A DNA stretch of 64,000 bases from Lepeophtheirus salmonis (lineage: Eukaryota > Arthropoda > Copepoda > Siphonostomatoida > Caligidae), in NCBI RefSeq assembly GCF_016086655.4, contig NC_052133.2, forward strand, positions 12,422,301-12,486,300. Reading direction: 5' to 3'. The position numbers were made by a program, and so were the translations under genes. Below are positions 24,301-39,300 of the stretch, one piece after another. Each line of letters begins with the position of its first letter. Position 1 is the stretch's first letter. The notes below the pieces were generated by a model. It was not told the DNA's origin. It made no database searches and saw only the letters and a program-made list of their open reading frames with translations.

Positions 24301-27300
24301 CCTATGCTATAAATAATAAATCCCTATTCTCAAGGGACATAATTCAATTTTAAAGACGCTTCTCTCTAATATAAATGTAATTATTAAATTCCATTCCAAG
24401 TTCACTGCTATTTATATACATTATTTAAGTGGATATCTTATAAAGGCTTCTCATTTCCCGGGAAGTTATCGTTGAGAGGGGATCCCGGGAAACAACGAGA
24501 ATCTAAAAAAATATAACTATTTATTTTTATATTTTAAGAAGGAAGAGTATATTTTTAGCTTGTCCTATTCAAGATAAATTATCTATTGTCATTTTCTTCC
24601 TTATCAGATTTATTAGGCGTCGACAAACAGATACGCCCAGCTTATTTATTATAGATTTGCTTTATTAATATAGATCATCTTCAGTGTTGCTCATTCTTTT
24701 TCATGAGCTCAATCACATGTAGTTACTCAGGGGCGTCCGCAGGATCATATTTTGGGAGGGGTTTGATTTATGTTATTTTTTTTTTTCAAAATTAAATAAT
24801 TTATATTTAAAAAATCAAATAAAAAGAATTGTCTTGTATAGAGCTTTCTGTAGAGGTGTAACACGTTTCAGTAGCTGTAGACATACCGAAGAAACAACAT
24901 CAAAGACAAAGAGTCCTTGATTTACTCTGGCGTATTTTCATTTTAAGACAATGAAGGTTGTCGTCGGTGTCTCGGAAAGCACGATTTTGCAGGCTTGAAA
25001 ATGCAATTTTGCCCGTAATAGGTATGATTTAGATGAAAATATTTCCGAATGAATGGATTTTGATCCAATGGTTTCCATACAGCCAATGGGCCGATGACTT
25101 GGAGTCCATAACAACCGTCAAAAGACCTAGCCAAACAAAAATTATGCATGACAACAAGATGGGACCCCCTCCCCTCCCATGAGACTGACAATGCCATCCA
25201 AAAATATACTGTTTGGATGTTTTTTGGGAAAAAACAAACAGATTCTGAGACGAGGATGGGCATTAATTGATCATTAAATAATAATCTGTGGCTGCCATAG
25301 CTTCTGGTCTCGTTTGAAGAAATGTATTGTAGCAGATAGCCAAAAATTTAGTTATTAATTATTCATGTAACCCATAGAGTTTTTACAAAAGTGAGTTTCT
25401 GTTATATTCAAATAATCATTTGAAATAAATATTGTCTGTATCTTCAAAGACGACAAAATGGAAGCCAAATGCATTTTTAAGCTAGAAATTCTTGCACGCT
25501 AGAAGACTCCAACTCAGACGTCTGTGTATGACATTAAAAAGCGATTTGAAACCTAAGGAATATTCGCCAGCAAATTGTGGCAAGATTGGAAACGAACAGT
25601 AAGAACAAAAGCCATGGTTATCTGTATCAAACATCGCCTTGCTAAAAATCCAGTGAGTACGATTCGTGGCATGGCTAAGAAGATGAATGTTAGCAAGATA
25701 ACGCTCCGAAGTATGACTTGGGAGAAAAATCAAGAAAAATGTGGAAGAAAAATCTCACGATAGGTCACTAGAGGTCATCTCTAGCCAAGTTTCTTTTTGA
25801 TGTGTCCAAGAACATGTGGCCTCCCAGCCCACCTGATCATAATCCTTTAGTTTATTCCATCCAACAAGCCTCCGGTTCTGTACGATCTTTTGAAGTCCAC
25901 CATCAAGGCCTCATTGGTTTATTTCTCAGAAGAATACATGTGACAGGTTTGTGTGGAATTCAGAAAGAGGTTGGAGGCATTCATTGCGACCATATTGAAT
26001 AATGAATGTCGATTTCAGTTATAAATTTAGTTAGAAGTAAGCTTAATTGTGTTCTTACTGTCTTTTCACAAACTAGTTTTAAATTAAGTTTGAAAAACAA
26101 TCTTCAGAGCAAGCTGAAATATGATGCATGGGGTATATATTAATACAATTTTCGATAGTTATAATTATTATTAATTAATTACAGCATGTCAAAGTTTTTT
26201 ATTTCATTTTACAGTTTATTTATGAGCTTCATTAAATAAAACTACTATTACTAAATAATAAAATGCAGGATTTCCCTGTATCCCGAGAGAGAAACCCCCA
26301 ATATCTACATACATAGTGATGATATAGCTCTATTGTTATTGCTGTTACTATGTGTGACTTGAAACAAAGAAATATTTAAAGGTATAAGAACGACATCGGG
26401 TGTATAGAGGGAGACGTCTTTTGACGTACATATTGTCGTGTCTCAGTCAGAAGGAATATTTGTATGTAAATTTTCTGAGTGTTAGAGGATGATGAATAGG
26501 TCAAGGTTGCTCACTGCTACCTAGGTACTACCCTCCGCCTCCTCCCATGTATGTACGTCACATAACTATTATAAGTAACACAAATCATATCCTAAATGTA
26601 TTTTCTTTTTTAAAAGAAAGTTAAATATGTAGAATTTTAACTTGTCAAAATACATTTGTATTTTCTCTTTTAAAAACAGAGTATGTACATTTTTACTTCT
26701 GATTTGTATTTTAATGTACAAGGGGGGTTCGTAGGAATATATATATTTATTTTTTTGGAAAAAAATCCAAAAATTATAATATTTTGAAAAAAAAATCAAT
26801 CGTGTTCCATCTCAAAAGGCTCGCAAGAAATAGGAACTCGACACCATTGGCCAAAGTTTTTATCCATGGGATCACTTGTTTAGACAGGAGTTCTTAGTCC
26901 TTGCCGACACGCACCCTCTCTTTTGGTTCAAAAACCATTTCTCTCAATGACCCGAAGGTCATGATGCTGCCCGGAACCTAAATTTTAAAGACATGGGGGC
27001 ATTACTTCTCTATATGGCCTACCATCTGTCGATCTAGATATTGTGGGATCTGTTGACGTTCCATTATTTCTCATTGGAATAAAAGATGATTCGGTTACCA
27101 TGGGACTTCAAATCGTTCAGTAATTTTCTTCTGTGAGCAGCCTGGGTGGCTTTCATTTTGTCTGTAAGGATATGTCTTGTAGAGGCAATATGACTTCATC
27201 CTCAAGTCAGTTTTATGGTTCTGGAAACTGATTTAGGCCTACAAGGAATCTGTAAGAGCGTTTTTTATCACTCCAGGACTTGTGGGAATTTCTTTTATAT

Positions 27301-30300
27301 ACCACCTCCTCCGATCATCGGTTGTAGACGTTGTAGACTGTGCTCTTTGGATACCCGAGCATTTTTTTGATATGCACTAGGCTGTGTCCTGCGCAAGCCA
27401 ATTCGATGATTGTGTTCCTTCGGGTCTCCTCCATCGTAAATAATTGTTTTAAATTAAAAGTTGCGCTAATAACTTAAAGCTAACGCTCAACCTCTCATTT
27501 TAAAATTGAGATAACCGAGTTAAATGTTTCCTTATTCTTAAGAATGTAGTTAAGGTTGGCCTGAATGTACCTGAGCGACCCTGTATATTCATTTTTGTCC
27601 GAATAATCTGCCTTATTTGATAGAATATTGCGATGTAAATTTTTTGGCACTAGCTTTTTGGATGTTCTAGGAATAGGCCCATGTTGCAATCTTTTCTGGT
27701 CTCACCTACTTATATCCATATGTATGTATATTAATTTTGTAAGATTGCCAAGTTGATGTGACGAGGTGCATAATATTATATTTTTAATAATCATGTTGAT
27801 AGTAAATTCTGTACACCTGACAGATTATTATTTGAATTTCCTCACGTCATACGTCTGTGTAGGTGTAAGGAACGTGATGATGAGATGTAACAATCGATGC
27901 AGAAGTACATATAAGTAACATGGATTCATTTCCTCCTTCTCAAAAAGAACTTCAAAGTGCATTCTATGTATAATGCAGTATCCCTTAACGAAGGCCCATG
28001 TTATGTGAAATAGCTTTTATATCTACTTAGTTAGAGAAACAAGGAGCTCCATGACACAAAAGGCGTTGCCTTGAAGACCATATTTGAAATTACAATTATT
28101 ATGTTAAAGCTTTTTTGATTATATATACAGGGTAGGGTAGCAAAACGTGTACTCGAGAGATGGATTTAGAAATACATCAATAATTTTATATTTTCAATAA
28201 TAGGGAAAAATATTATGTTAGCAAAACATGTAGACAAGGTTTTTGCAAAACTTTTTTCATTCAATATAGCCACCTTCATTTCAATCACAGGCTTTAGTTG
28301 ATGATAAACTTGTCCCATCCAGCCACTATGAAGGACTTCAGTGTGTCCATTTTTGGGGGTGAGGTCTTGTTGGTTTCCTTCCTTCCCAAAGTGCCCCATA
28401 TAGACAGGTCCAGTGGCCTCAAATCAGTAGAAGAAGGGGGCCATATTTCTTTGGACCAGAATCAAGCCATATTATCTGTGCAGAACTTTTGGCATTTGGC
28501 GGACATTTGAGAGGGGGTACCGTCCTGAGCCCACACATAGTTACCTTTCAGGTAGTTGGTCTTCAGCCAAGACAAGTTGGTATATCTAAACACCTTATCG
28601 TAGACCTCCTGGTCGATTTTCTGACCAGCATTGAAAAAGAACTGATGCATCTTCTTTCCATTAGATGCCACTACACCAAGGACCATGTTTTGGCCAGGAT
28701 ATTTTTTTGTGGTAAACCCCTTGGACCTTTTCTTTTGTTTCCGCAAGCCAGTGGTCGTTCTGGCGGTTGTGGAATTAACCAACTGTGAATATCTTCTTGT
28801 CCATGAAATTTTTTACTAGTGACCACATTTTCTTGCACCTCTCGAGCCTCCTGGCTTTCCTACCCATTGTCATAAGGTGGCCTGGGGCCCTTGTTAAAGA
28901 AACGAATCCCAAGTTATGGTTTATAAGAGCTCTGAAATGCGCTGCCTTTTTGTTTGTTGCTTGCTCATGATGATGAAATGACTAAATGATTTGTATAGTT
29001 TGTTTATGTAAAAAGGACGGCTGAAACAGAACATCACAAAATAATCACTAAACCTTTTCATACTTAAAAGAAAATAAATATTAATTAACAGTCCACGTTT
29101 TGCTGCCCTACCCTGTTCGTATAATAATTCGGCCCTTTATATGAATTCAGTCTAGATCGGTCTCAAAGACACAATATGTCTGAATCGGTGTTAAGCAATT
29201 AGAAGTCTGGATTATTTATTTTTTTTGAAAAATTAAATTAAATTTCAAATATTAATTTTTTTTGAAAATGTGTGGAGACAAATCATTCTAGCCTGCTTTA
29301 CTGTTGACAATAGTCTTCATATATATAATTAATTAAATTAATATAATGCATATTTGACCTTTGGAACAGCTTGTTTGATTATGTATATGTTGAATCCTAT
29401 ATCATTTCATATATTCCTATAATACATACATACATATATTACGTAGTTAATTGAAATAATATTTGGGAAGAAACAAATTATTATTTCATATTTTTTCTCC
29501 CATTTTGTAATAGTATTGCATACTATTTGCGCTTTTCTATATATAAATAGGTACCTAATAATACATAATACCCCCATCATGATGCATGAATGAGTACACA
29601 TTCTCATTTGGGCATTCCTTCAGAAAGAAAGAGAGAGATAAGTGCATATCTATGTTGTAGTTAAAATACTTTATCACTTTACTCTAAAGAGATTGTACTA
29701 TGTACTTGTAAATAAATATGTGAGTATAAAAAAGTGAAAAAAAGGCCTTTTTAACGTTCCCTTCAGGCCAATTATTGTATATACAAGATACTACAATGTA
29801 CATACATAGAATAACCATAGAATAGAGATAAAAATTATCTTTTTAAATTAGGTTATTAAATAAAATAAAATAAAAAATCTCTTTAAAAGATCGTCATATG
29901 GAGAAGGTTTCTTTTTGCGATTAATAATAATTATAATTAATAATAATAAAAAGTGCAAGATGCTGTCAGAGAGCCGTGTGCTAAGAGTGAATTGAATTTC
30001 CACCTTGTTTCGTATTAGGGTTGTATCGGTCCTTTATATGGGACTTAAGTTCGGTCTCGTAGTAGCTAAGAGTTAATTGAATTTCCACCTTGTTTCTTAT
30101 TAGTCATTAGGTTTTTATTTGTACTTAATATGGGATTTAAAATGAGTACCCTTCCACGTCTAGTCCAGTTCAATCCCGACCCTATTATGAGTCATAGAAA
30201 TAGTCCCTAATTTTGGACAGCGTTTCTCAAAGTAGGTTCCCACTGACCGCGTCAGTGTTATTTCCGTCCTCATTGAGGATGGAAGACTGCAGTCCCTTCC

Positions 30301-33300
30301 AGCTTAGTCTGGGTCTGATCCAACTCAGATCTGTATATCAGTCCTAAAAACTTATAAATTCGGTCCTTGATGATGCCACTCAACTTTATTTGTCTTTGTT
30401 TAATGGGTAATAATATTGATAGTACGAAGGAAAAACAGTCTTAAGGACCAGTCTTAAGGCTGGACTGAACTAGGCCGAATAAATAAGGACGACCTTCGTC
30501 TTATATTTTAGTTACTCCGATCTTATTGTTGGGTTCTTGTATTTTTCTTTAGTTTAAGTGGTCAAGGAAGTTTCTAAACATGTGTTTTTAAAAGGTTAAC
30601 GTTATTATTATTTACAGTTCGTACTATGCTTGGTTCATTACTGTCTCGTCTAAATAAACAGGAAATATGCAATTATGCTTTGCAATGCCATTTTTAATCA
30701 TATTTTACAATGAAGTGCCTTGAAATTTTACGCACATTTGAAAGGTGCTCTAACTGGGAAAAGGTTAGAGAAATGCTACTCTATTCGACATAAATATTTA
30801 GTTAAGTAACTCAGTTTTCCATTTGAAGTAGTTTAGTAAAACTTTATGTATCTTGCATAGACCCACTCTTTTAGAGTATTTTACTTTTTTTGACCAAGGA
30901 AGGGCTATTTAATGAATAGAATATGTATTAAGTGAAAGAAGGAATTTAAATAATATTTTTCTGGGCTGATCCATTTTTTTTTTGTTATCAAAATAATAAA
31001 AAATAAGGATATAAAAATAATAATATGAATTCATTTAAAAAGAATCATTATTATAATATTGTTTTAATTCAATTCCCTATTTCAATTCAGAAAATAGAGC
31101 CTTTAGTTGGTCAAAAACGGGAAAAGGAAAAAGAGTGCACATTCTTTATATAGAGTATTCCTTGTCTTTATGACCTACGTCTACGAAGTTGAACGGAGGT
31201 AATGCTTTAGTATTTTGTTTGTTTATTTGTCTTTAGGTCACGAGGATTAGGGCAAAAGTTACAGATCGATTTTGATCTAACTTGGTACGAAGATTAAATA
31301 TGTTTGGTCACAATTAGAGTACATTAATTTTTGAGAGGTCAAGGTCAAAGGAGCACAAAACGTTAAAAATACATAGTCCACCATAACTTTGGAGCATACT
31401 CAGGTACAGAGCTCAAATTGTCACCCTTATGTAGATACTTAAAAGATTTGGCATTGAGCAAAAAATCCAATGTAGGAAAAGGAATCATAGGTAGAGGCTT
31501 ATGCTCTACCGAGAGCCCATTCTTGTTAATGAACGCATGGGCAGAAGAGTTTTGGGCTTAACAAAGGAAATACGATTATTTGTCGTTCAATATTAACTTT
31601 TTATAATTATTTTATTTGCTTTATGGATCGGAGTCCCCATAACGCTTTTCAAGCCATGCCTTAGCTTCAACGCTATTTTTTTCCATCAAGAAACAGAGTA
31701 AAATTAAAATACATAATTGTTTTTGATCCGTTGTTTTGAAACTAACAAAAGTGGTGTCACACTTAGCACAATAACTCATAAACTACATACAAAAAAAATA
31801 AAAAAAAAAAAAAGCGCCATCTCTATTTGAAGCCGGGACTTTTCAGCCCATGTGTTATATACACTTTTATAAACATTGAATCTTGGATGTTTAAGATTGA
31901 TTGAGGACGACATAACTGCCTTATGACGTCAATCAGCAAAGATTGTTCTATCGGACGGGTTTTACGTCTGATTAGGACGACAACATTTTTGTACCGATAT
32001 AATACTTAAATTACAAATGAATGAAAATAGCATTTAAGTTTATAAAAGAAAAGTTGAAATTCCGTAGATGATCTCCTCTCCACTTATTGACGTATTTTGC
32101 AAATATTTATTATTATTAGGTATATAGTTACTATGATCATACATGATAGGAGAACTCATTTGTAGCAAGGTACTCTTCACTTATTATGCTTTCTGCAATC
32201 TGCTCAATTACTAACTTCTTTGTTTTATTTTTAGCACTATCAAGAACAATGTACAATGAGTCCTCCCGCTTCGCGTCACGTCTTTAGCAGGCTATGCGTG
32301 TATACATTATAGTAATTTATACTTTGCATCAACCTATATTTTTCAAAAATCTTTGAGCAAGTTCTCGTTTTGTATTGATTATATATTGTGAGCATCGCAC
32401 CTATTGCGAGTCTTTCTTTAATTTGTACATCAAATGACTCACACTTCCTGGCTTTTTGTATCCATTAAATTGACTTATAGATGCATAATTTGTAGGTCTA
32501 CAGGGTTGTCCTATTTTATTGGAATATGCAGGCTTGTAAACGTTCCGCTATTTTGGAACGCCGTTCAATTTTGTGTTCCGTTCACAAGCCTCGGAATATG
32601 TATTCAATATTTTTTACAAGTTTTATACATATTACCAGTGTTGCTGATAGGGAGCATTTTGGGCATGTTAAAAATATCGAAAATCAATATAGTCACCCTG
32701 ACAATTTGGAGAATATTTCATTAGATCCAGTACAAACAGCTGTAAAAATGAAGAGAAGCAAATTCACAAAGACTTATGAAGTAATGACTCAATTCTAAGA
32801 CAAAAACAAAGACTTAAAATTATAACTCCACAGCCAACATATCCTCAGAGCTACTCTCCGTCGTTTGGGAAGCACTGCTCAATGCATTTTTTTTCTCTTT
32901 GTAGTACTAGTCTAATAAGCAAATTCATCAAACTGATCCTTCCTCCCTCGTAGACGACTTCCCTATTTCTCATTTGTACTCACGCATTCTTTAATATGTA
33001 CACAACTAATATTTTTTCTACCCCTGAATGACTAGCAAATGAAAATTAATCACGTTTTTTATTTTTATTTTTTTACTTTCTTTAAAGTGAAAGTGACAAG
33101 TGATAGTTTATAAATATTTCCAAAAAGTAATTAGATACACAAATATATATGTGTATTTATAAACCTATTTCAGAATAGTTGGAAGGCGCCTACTTCTGTT
33201 TAATCATATTCATATGTAATAATAATAATAAATTATTATTATTATCATTAAAAAGTCAATCCATCATCCCTTGCTTGACATATTTTAAATTGAATTTCAG

Positions 33301-36300
33301 GGAGCCTTATGTTATATATCAAATAATATGATGTAATTATATGGTTCGTTGAGAGGAGTTATTTATTTATATATTCTGTACTTATTAGTGATGAGACTTG
33401 GTCCGGGATCGATTTAGACGTGTACGGTCTTAAGTTATTATTTCGATACGGATTAGGGCGTCTAGTTTAGACACAAGTTGTACACGACATGTACATATAT
33501 TGAGTATCTAGTAGCATGACTAAATTACGGTAAACGGGATTTTTATGGAATCAAGGAACGACAACTCAAAATCAATTTGCTCTATGTTTAAATACTATAT
33601 TTCACTCCATTTATTAGTCAATAGGTCCTCCTTTACGAGCAATAACAGTCTTGATACGCCGGTGTTGGTAGCTCCTGACGATAAAGGCTGTTTTCATGGC
33701 GTATGATGTCAGCGTGGTGGGAATCCAAATTTGGAGGAGAGGTGCGACATACATCCATTTCCGAGACGCCCTTAACTGCAAAGTCCAGGGGGTTCAGTCT
33801 GGGCTGGGAGAGGGCCACATGGAGGCAGACCAGAAGTCAGCCATATCGTTGCTACATAACTTTTTCTTCTCATTGGGAGTATGTGAGGGTGTGCTCGTTA
33901 ATGGAATTCTTGATGTTCCAGGCAGATCAGATGGAGATGCCAACGGTACCTGTAGCTTTCTCAGCACTGACAGCGGCGAGATTGCACGCGAGTTTTGCGT
34001 TACTGCTCCGACATTTTTAAACTTTCAGACAAAGGATAAAAGCAAGACTTGTTTATTTTTGTATCAGCTATCGTTTGATTGCGTCATTAAGAAAAAAAAC
34101 ACGAGGAAACTGCAAATTTTGTGTCCTCAATCAGTCCTCAGTGTTGAGACACTGTCTGAGACCGATTTTTTTCTTCGGTATGGTGAAAAGTTCAACATTT
34201 ACTTTTCTAACATAAGATTGCAACCAAAACATCTTTTTCTCTCAAATTTATTTTCTCTCTCTCTAAAAAAAAAAAAAAAACTAACTAACGTGGGACTGTC
34301 AAATTTTACTGATGGGAGACCTGTACAGACACAAGTTGGACCAACAAATAATTTAAAACTTTCAAACCAGTTTAGGATTTCCAACACTATTAATAAGAAT
34401 ATATTTGGGAATTTGAATATCATGACTATGTTTTCGAGTGACTCAATTGATCCTTCTCCCTCAAAAAAAATAAAATAATAATAATACCTCCGTCATATTA
34501 TGTACTTGAGTATGTAGTATCTACCTAGTATGTCAAAAGATCTTCAAAGGTGACTTTAATTTTCACTTTTTTCACAATCTCTCTTTCTCCCAGTCACTTC
34601 TCATAATATTCCTTAATAATTACATAATTGAGTGTGTATTTTTATGGTTTTTGATCACGATATTTTGAATTGTTATTGTTCATAAGTACATACATGTACA
34701 CCTATAATAATAATTCACGTGATGTCATATAAAAGACTCACTTTATCAGGTCAGAATGATTCATAATTTATTTTTTAGTAGTTGGATTCAAGTTGATAGT
34801 CGTTCAAGTCCTAGAATTTGAGTTGAGTTCCAGGTAGGGCGGCTCTTGGATTCGGGTTCCATAAAATTATATAAACAAAATACCCCCCTCCCTCACCCAA
34901 TCCCTCTGTAGCCAACATTCTTACGAAATCTTCAAACATATTCCCTCTCAACTGTAGCTTTGAGATTGGTCAAATTTTTGTGAAGTGCGCACACGCCTTC
35001 TTCTCAACTTAATCCCACACAGCAGAGTATAGAAGCGAAAGGTCAGGTGATGAAGGAGGCCACATTTTCCATTTCCAGAATCCCGCCAAGTTTTCCTTGC
35101 GCCAATGAGCTTCTGTGTGATGGAGCGGAATCTTGTTGCACAACGTAATTGTCTTCTGGGTAGTTATTGCCCAGCCAGGGCTTTATCACCTTCTTCATGG
35201 CGTTCAGGTAGGTATTTTTTCTATTTTCGCCGATAAACCAGCTAGGAACCTATCAGAGTGTGCTTTGTTGTGCCCGCCAATACCAGACTACATGTTAAAG
35301 TATTTTCAATCCAACCTTCTTGATAAAGCCACAAGCTTCCTGGTGCAGGGAATGATATGGCAAACATATCCAGTTAAGATTAAGGTGTCAAAAAGATATG
35401 ACACGCCTTGCCTCTTCCCACCATATTGAACTGAAGTATACATAGATAGAAAAGTTGTTGGAAGGAATCAAAATTGTCAAGTTTGAACTACTTCTGAACA
35501 CACTGAAACAATAAAAAAGGATGCGTTCAAATAAAAACTAGCAAGATATACGTCGTCAAAGGAATGTTTCCATTTTCTTTTCCCTCACTGTAATTTTTTT
35601 TTAAGGTATACTGATCTTTCTAATCTTAAGATAGTGTTCTACGTGTTGATTGGTTGTACTCTTGTATGAGCTATTGTGAAGCTTTGCGAACAATTACCAA
35701 TTAAATAGTATAATAGTTCCAGAAGTTGAGAAGAATGGTTTAATCACTACCAACGGATTTTGGGACGAATTTTCTTTCCTTTTTGGTAAAAAAAAAGGTT
35801 TAAAGATACTTTAACGATAATAGCTTTCTGACTTAAGTGTGACTCTAGTCCAAGTACGAGCCAACCACAGCTCTTTTGGCCTGTTTTAAACATATTCAAC
35901 TCATAAGGTGTTAATTAACTCATCTTTTAAAACTAAAAAAGTATCTTCTTTTTTCTTTCATGAGCTTTATCTTTCCAATTTGATTAGGTTTAAATAATAA
36001 GTTGTATATTTTTTACAATCTTTAGTCATTAAAGAGGCTGTATCATAGTACTCTCATTAAAAGAGATAATAAAATATCAGGTTTTGATGGTTATTTGAGG
36101 TATTATTTAGTGTGATGATATTTAATGCTCTATGAATGATTTTTTATTATGACTTAATTGTTTCTAATTCTTAAATATTTCAGAAGTTTGGGTAAGAAGC
36201 TGAGCAGTTTAGTACATAATGATGAAGATGAGGACTGGTTGGGTCCTGTCACGAGAAATGGATTCCGTACAGAGGTAAGACAATATCTATTTAGGGCAGT

Positions 36301-39300
36301 GGTCCCCAAACTGCAGACCGGTTAGGGCCGCACAAGAATTAATTAGTTATTTACACGTTTAATTCATTAATGGGACTTACCACTCCATCTACAGTTGGTA
36401 GGAGTAGAAGAAAATATTAATTGTAAATGCAAATTACAAAAGATAATTAATTCTACGAGGTAGTTGTTAATTATTTTTGGGTTCATATTTATCAACCCAA
36501 AACTAATTAAGGTTTTCTCGGGCAACAAGCTACATTGCCTACTACATGTTCTCCGTCCTCTTTTGTTCTTTGCATTCATATTTAATATCTTCTTCTTATC
36601 CTACCAAATGTAGATAGATTAGTAAGCCCCCCTCTATAGTAGTCACAGTCAAGCGGTCTTTTACTTTTGAAATGACCGTATTCTCCTTACTTGTGGCGCA
36701 AAATTTATCCCAGCTAGTAAAATGGCTAAGAAGTGAGCCCCTAAATGGTAACATCTAGTTGCAAAGAAACAAGATTAGGGCTCCCATTGATTAAGTATGA
36801 CAGACAGTTTTTGATGTTATGATAGCGTTATATTGTTTGAGCAACAGGGGCGTCTGTAGGGGGTGGACTGGAACGGCTGGAGCCCCCAATTAAGTATTTT
36901 TTGATCTTTAATAGAAAATGTAACATTTTTTTTTTTTGAAAACAGTTGTGGATTTTTGAATTTTTTTTCAAAAAAATTTAATTGTTTGAGAATAGCTATG
37001 GATTTTTCAAAAAAATTCCAAAAAATTTAATTGTTTCAGAATAGCTATGGATTTTTGAAAAAAATCCCAAAAATTTCAAATTTTTGTGAATATTTGAAAA
37101 AATTTCCAAAAAATTTAATTGTTTGAAAATACCTATGGATTTTTGAAGAAAAAAAATCGAAAAATTGAATATTAGTGAATAACTGTGGATTTCTGAATTT
37201 TTTTTTTCAAAATATTTTTTATTTGAATTTTTTTTTTCAAAAAAATTAATTTTTAGATTTTTTTTCTTCAAAATCTTTAATATTTGGATTTATTCCCAAA
37301 AAAATCCAAAAACCAAGCCCCATTTGGCAAAGCGTATGTTTTGCCAAATATATTAAACCTTGAGAGTTTTTGTGACCATTAATCTATTTTGTGTGCGTGC
37401 ATTTTAATAAATGAGAGATAAGGGTTATTTCAATGCTTATATTATGTAGTCGTAGGAGAATGCTTTACGAAGTTCAAGATCAAAACTACGCACTGCCTTC
37501 AATAATTACTAATAGGCTCAATGTTTGTAAACGCTGTTATGTACTATGTACATAATATGTTAATCCTATGTTACATAGATTTCCCCTTATCAGAACCTCT
37601 TCATTTTGTGTAAAAACGTATTTTACCTTCTTTCTACATACTGATAACAACAGTTCGTTTTTTTTTCCTTCCAGAGTCACCCCAATATTTCTACACATCG
37701 TAGTTTGAGTACTTCTGCCATGCCTAACACACCTGCCGTCCATCCCCCTCCTCCACCAGTTAGTACTCTTCCTGCTGCTCAATATAAAGAAGTTCGTGAA
37801 GAACCTCGTCGGAAGATGTCCCCCAAGAGGAGTCGCTCCACAGGGGTACTCATGTCTTCAGAAGAAATTAAACAAACCACTGAGGCAGCTCAATTACAGT
37901 CTCAACCCCTGAGACGGAAATCTTCAGAGCTCTCTATGACTATGAAGAATCGTCTTGAGGCTTTCGAGATTGTACAAGAAGACAATAATCCGCCGGTCTC
38001 TTCCTCCTCCGTCCCTAAAAACAATATTATTATTACAAATAATAATACAAATATGAGTTCGTCAACCATGAAGTCAAGTAATCCTGTTCCCCCGGATGAG
38101 ACATTCCGTCAAAAACTCGAGTCCTTCAAAGAGAAGGAAATTGAGAAGGAGGAGGCCAAGTACATTCCTCCCAAAAAGTCCATCACGGATTTCCTCAATC
38201 CCCCAGATCTTCAAAATTCATTGGGTAGCAGTGGGGGAGGAGTCATGAGCAGTGGAAGCTCTCACAATATCAGTAGCTACAGCAGCCAAGATGTGGAGGA
38301 CGAAGATGATGTGGATAAACTCCTGGATGATGCTCTTGAGGAAAGCTATCGCTCCGTTTTGGAGGATGATTCACCATATCATCAGAGTAGTAACCATCCC
38401 AACAGCCCACACAACATTAGTAGCTCTAGCTCAACTTCTGCCAAATCCGTCTATTCCTTTGAAGACTTTTCTCCATCTTCAGGACCACCTAAAGAAAAAC
38501 CGCCACCACCGCCCACAGAGCCGCCACCAGGCAGCAATACACCCCATTCCTCTTCTCATAATTATTCATCATCATTTCACTCTACAGTTAAAAACAGAGG
38601 CAATGTTGACTCTCCTGACTATCGGCAAGAGAGGATCCATGAAGTCGTCAAAGATGAAATGAGTAAAGAAAATTTATAATTATAATTAATCCGTAGATCT
38701 TTTCCATAATGAACGTCCTTGTTTTATTTTTTAGATAATAGAGCAAAAATGGATGAAGAGGAAATGGATAAACAAGAGAGGGATATTATAGCCAGTCTTG
38801 AAGTTGAAGAAAAGGAACATTTAAAATACATGGAGTCCGTTTCATCTATGAAAAGTATATAATTTTTTGTTTTTTTATAAGATTTATGATATGGATCTTT
38901 CTACATTTACTTACATTTTTTTTTTTTTTTTTTTTGTAGACATATCCTTAAATAGTAATTCTCACAATATTCCTATTACGACGATCACATCATCAACAAC
39001 AAACATCTCCGGTCCTATTCAAAAATCTGCATCATCATCACATAAACAGCACTCGCCCCTCCATAACAAGCATAATCCATACGAAGACTCACCCAAGAAA
39101 AAGTCTCAAAATAGTAGTGAAAGGTAGGTTTGGTAACTCAATTTATAAAATTATGTATCCCTCCAAATTTTATTATTTTTTTAATAGAAATATCAACAAT
39201 CATTGGCTCATACAAGAAGCTGAACAGCGAAGAATAACAGAGATGCAACAACAGCCTCCTTCTCGAAATTTGGCCAACAACGCCACCATCTCTCAAAATA

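Noticed and set aside
33696..34478. 260-codon plus-strand open frame
   Set aside because: Its first half is antisense to a recognisable Tc1-like transposase C-terminus, and the rest runs through poly-A tracts. No domain or splice context.
38252..38662. 136-codon frame overlapping exon 5
   Set aside because: An out-of-frame shadow of the LIM gene exon; the exon frame has family motifs and matching phases.
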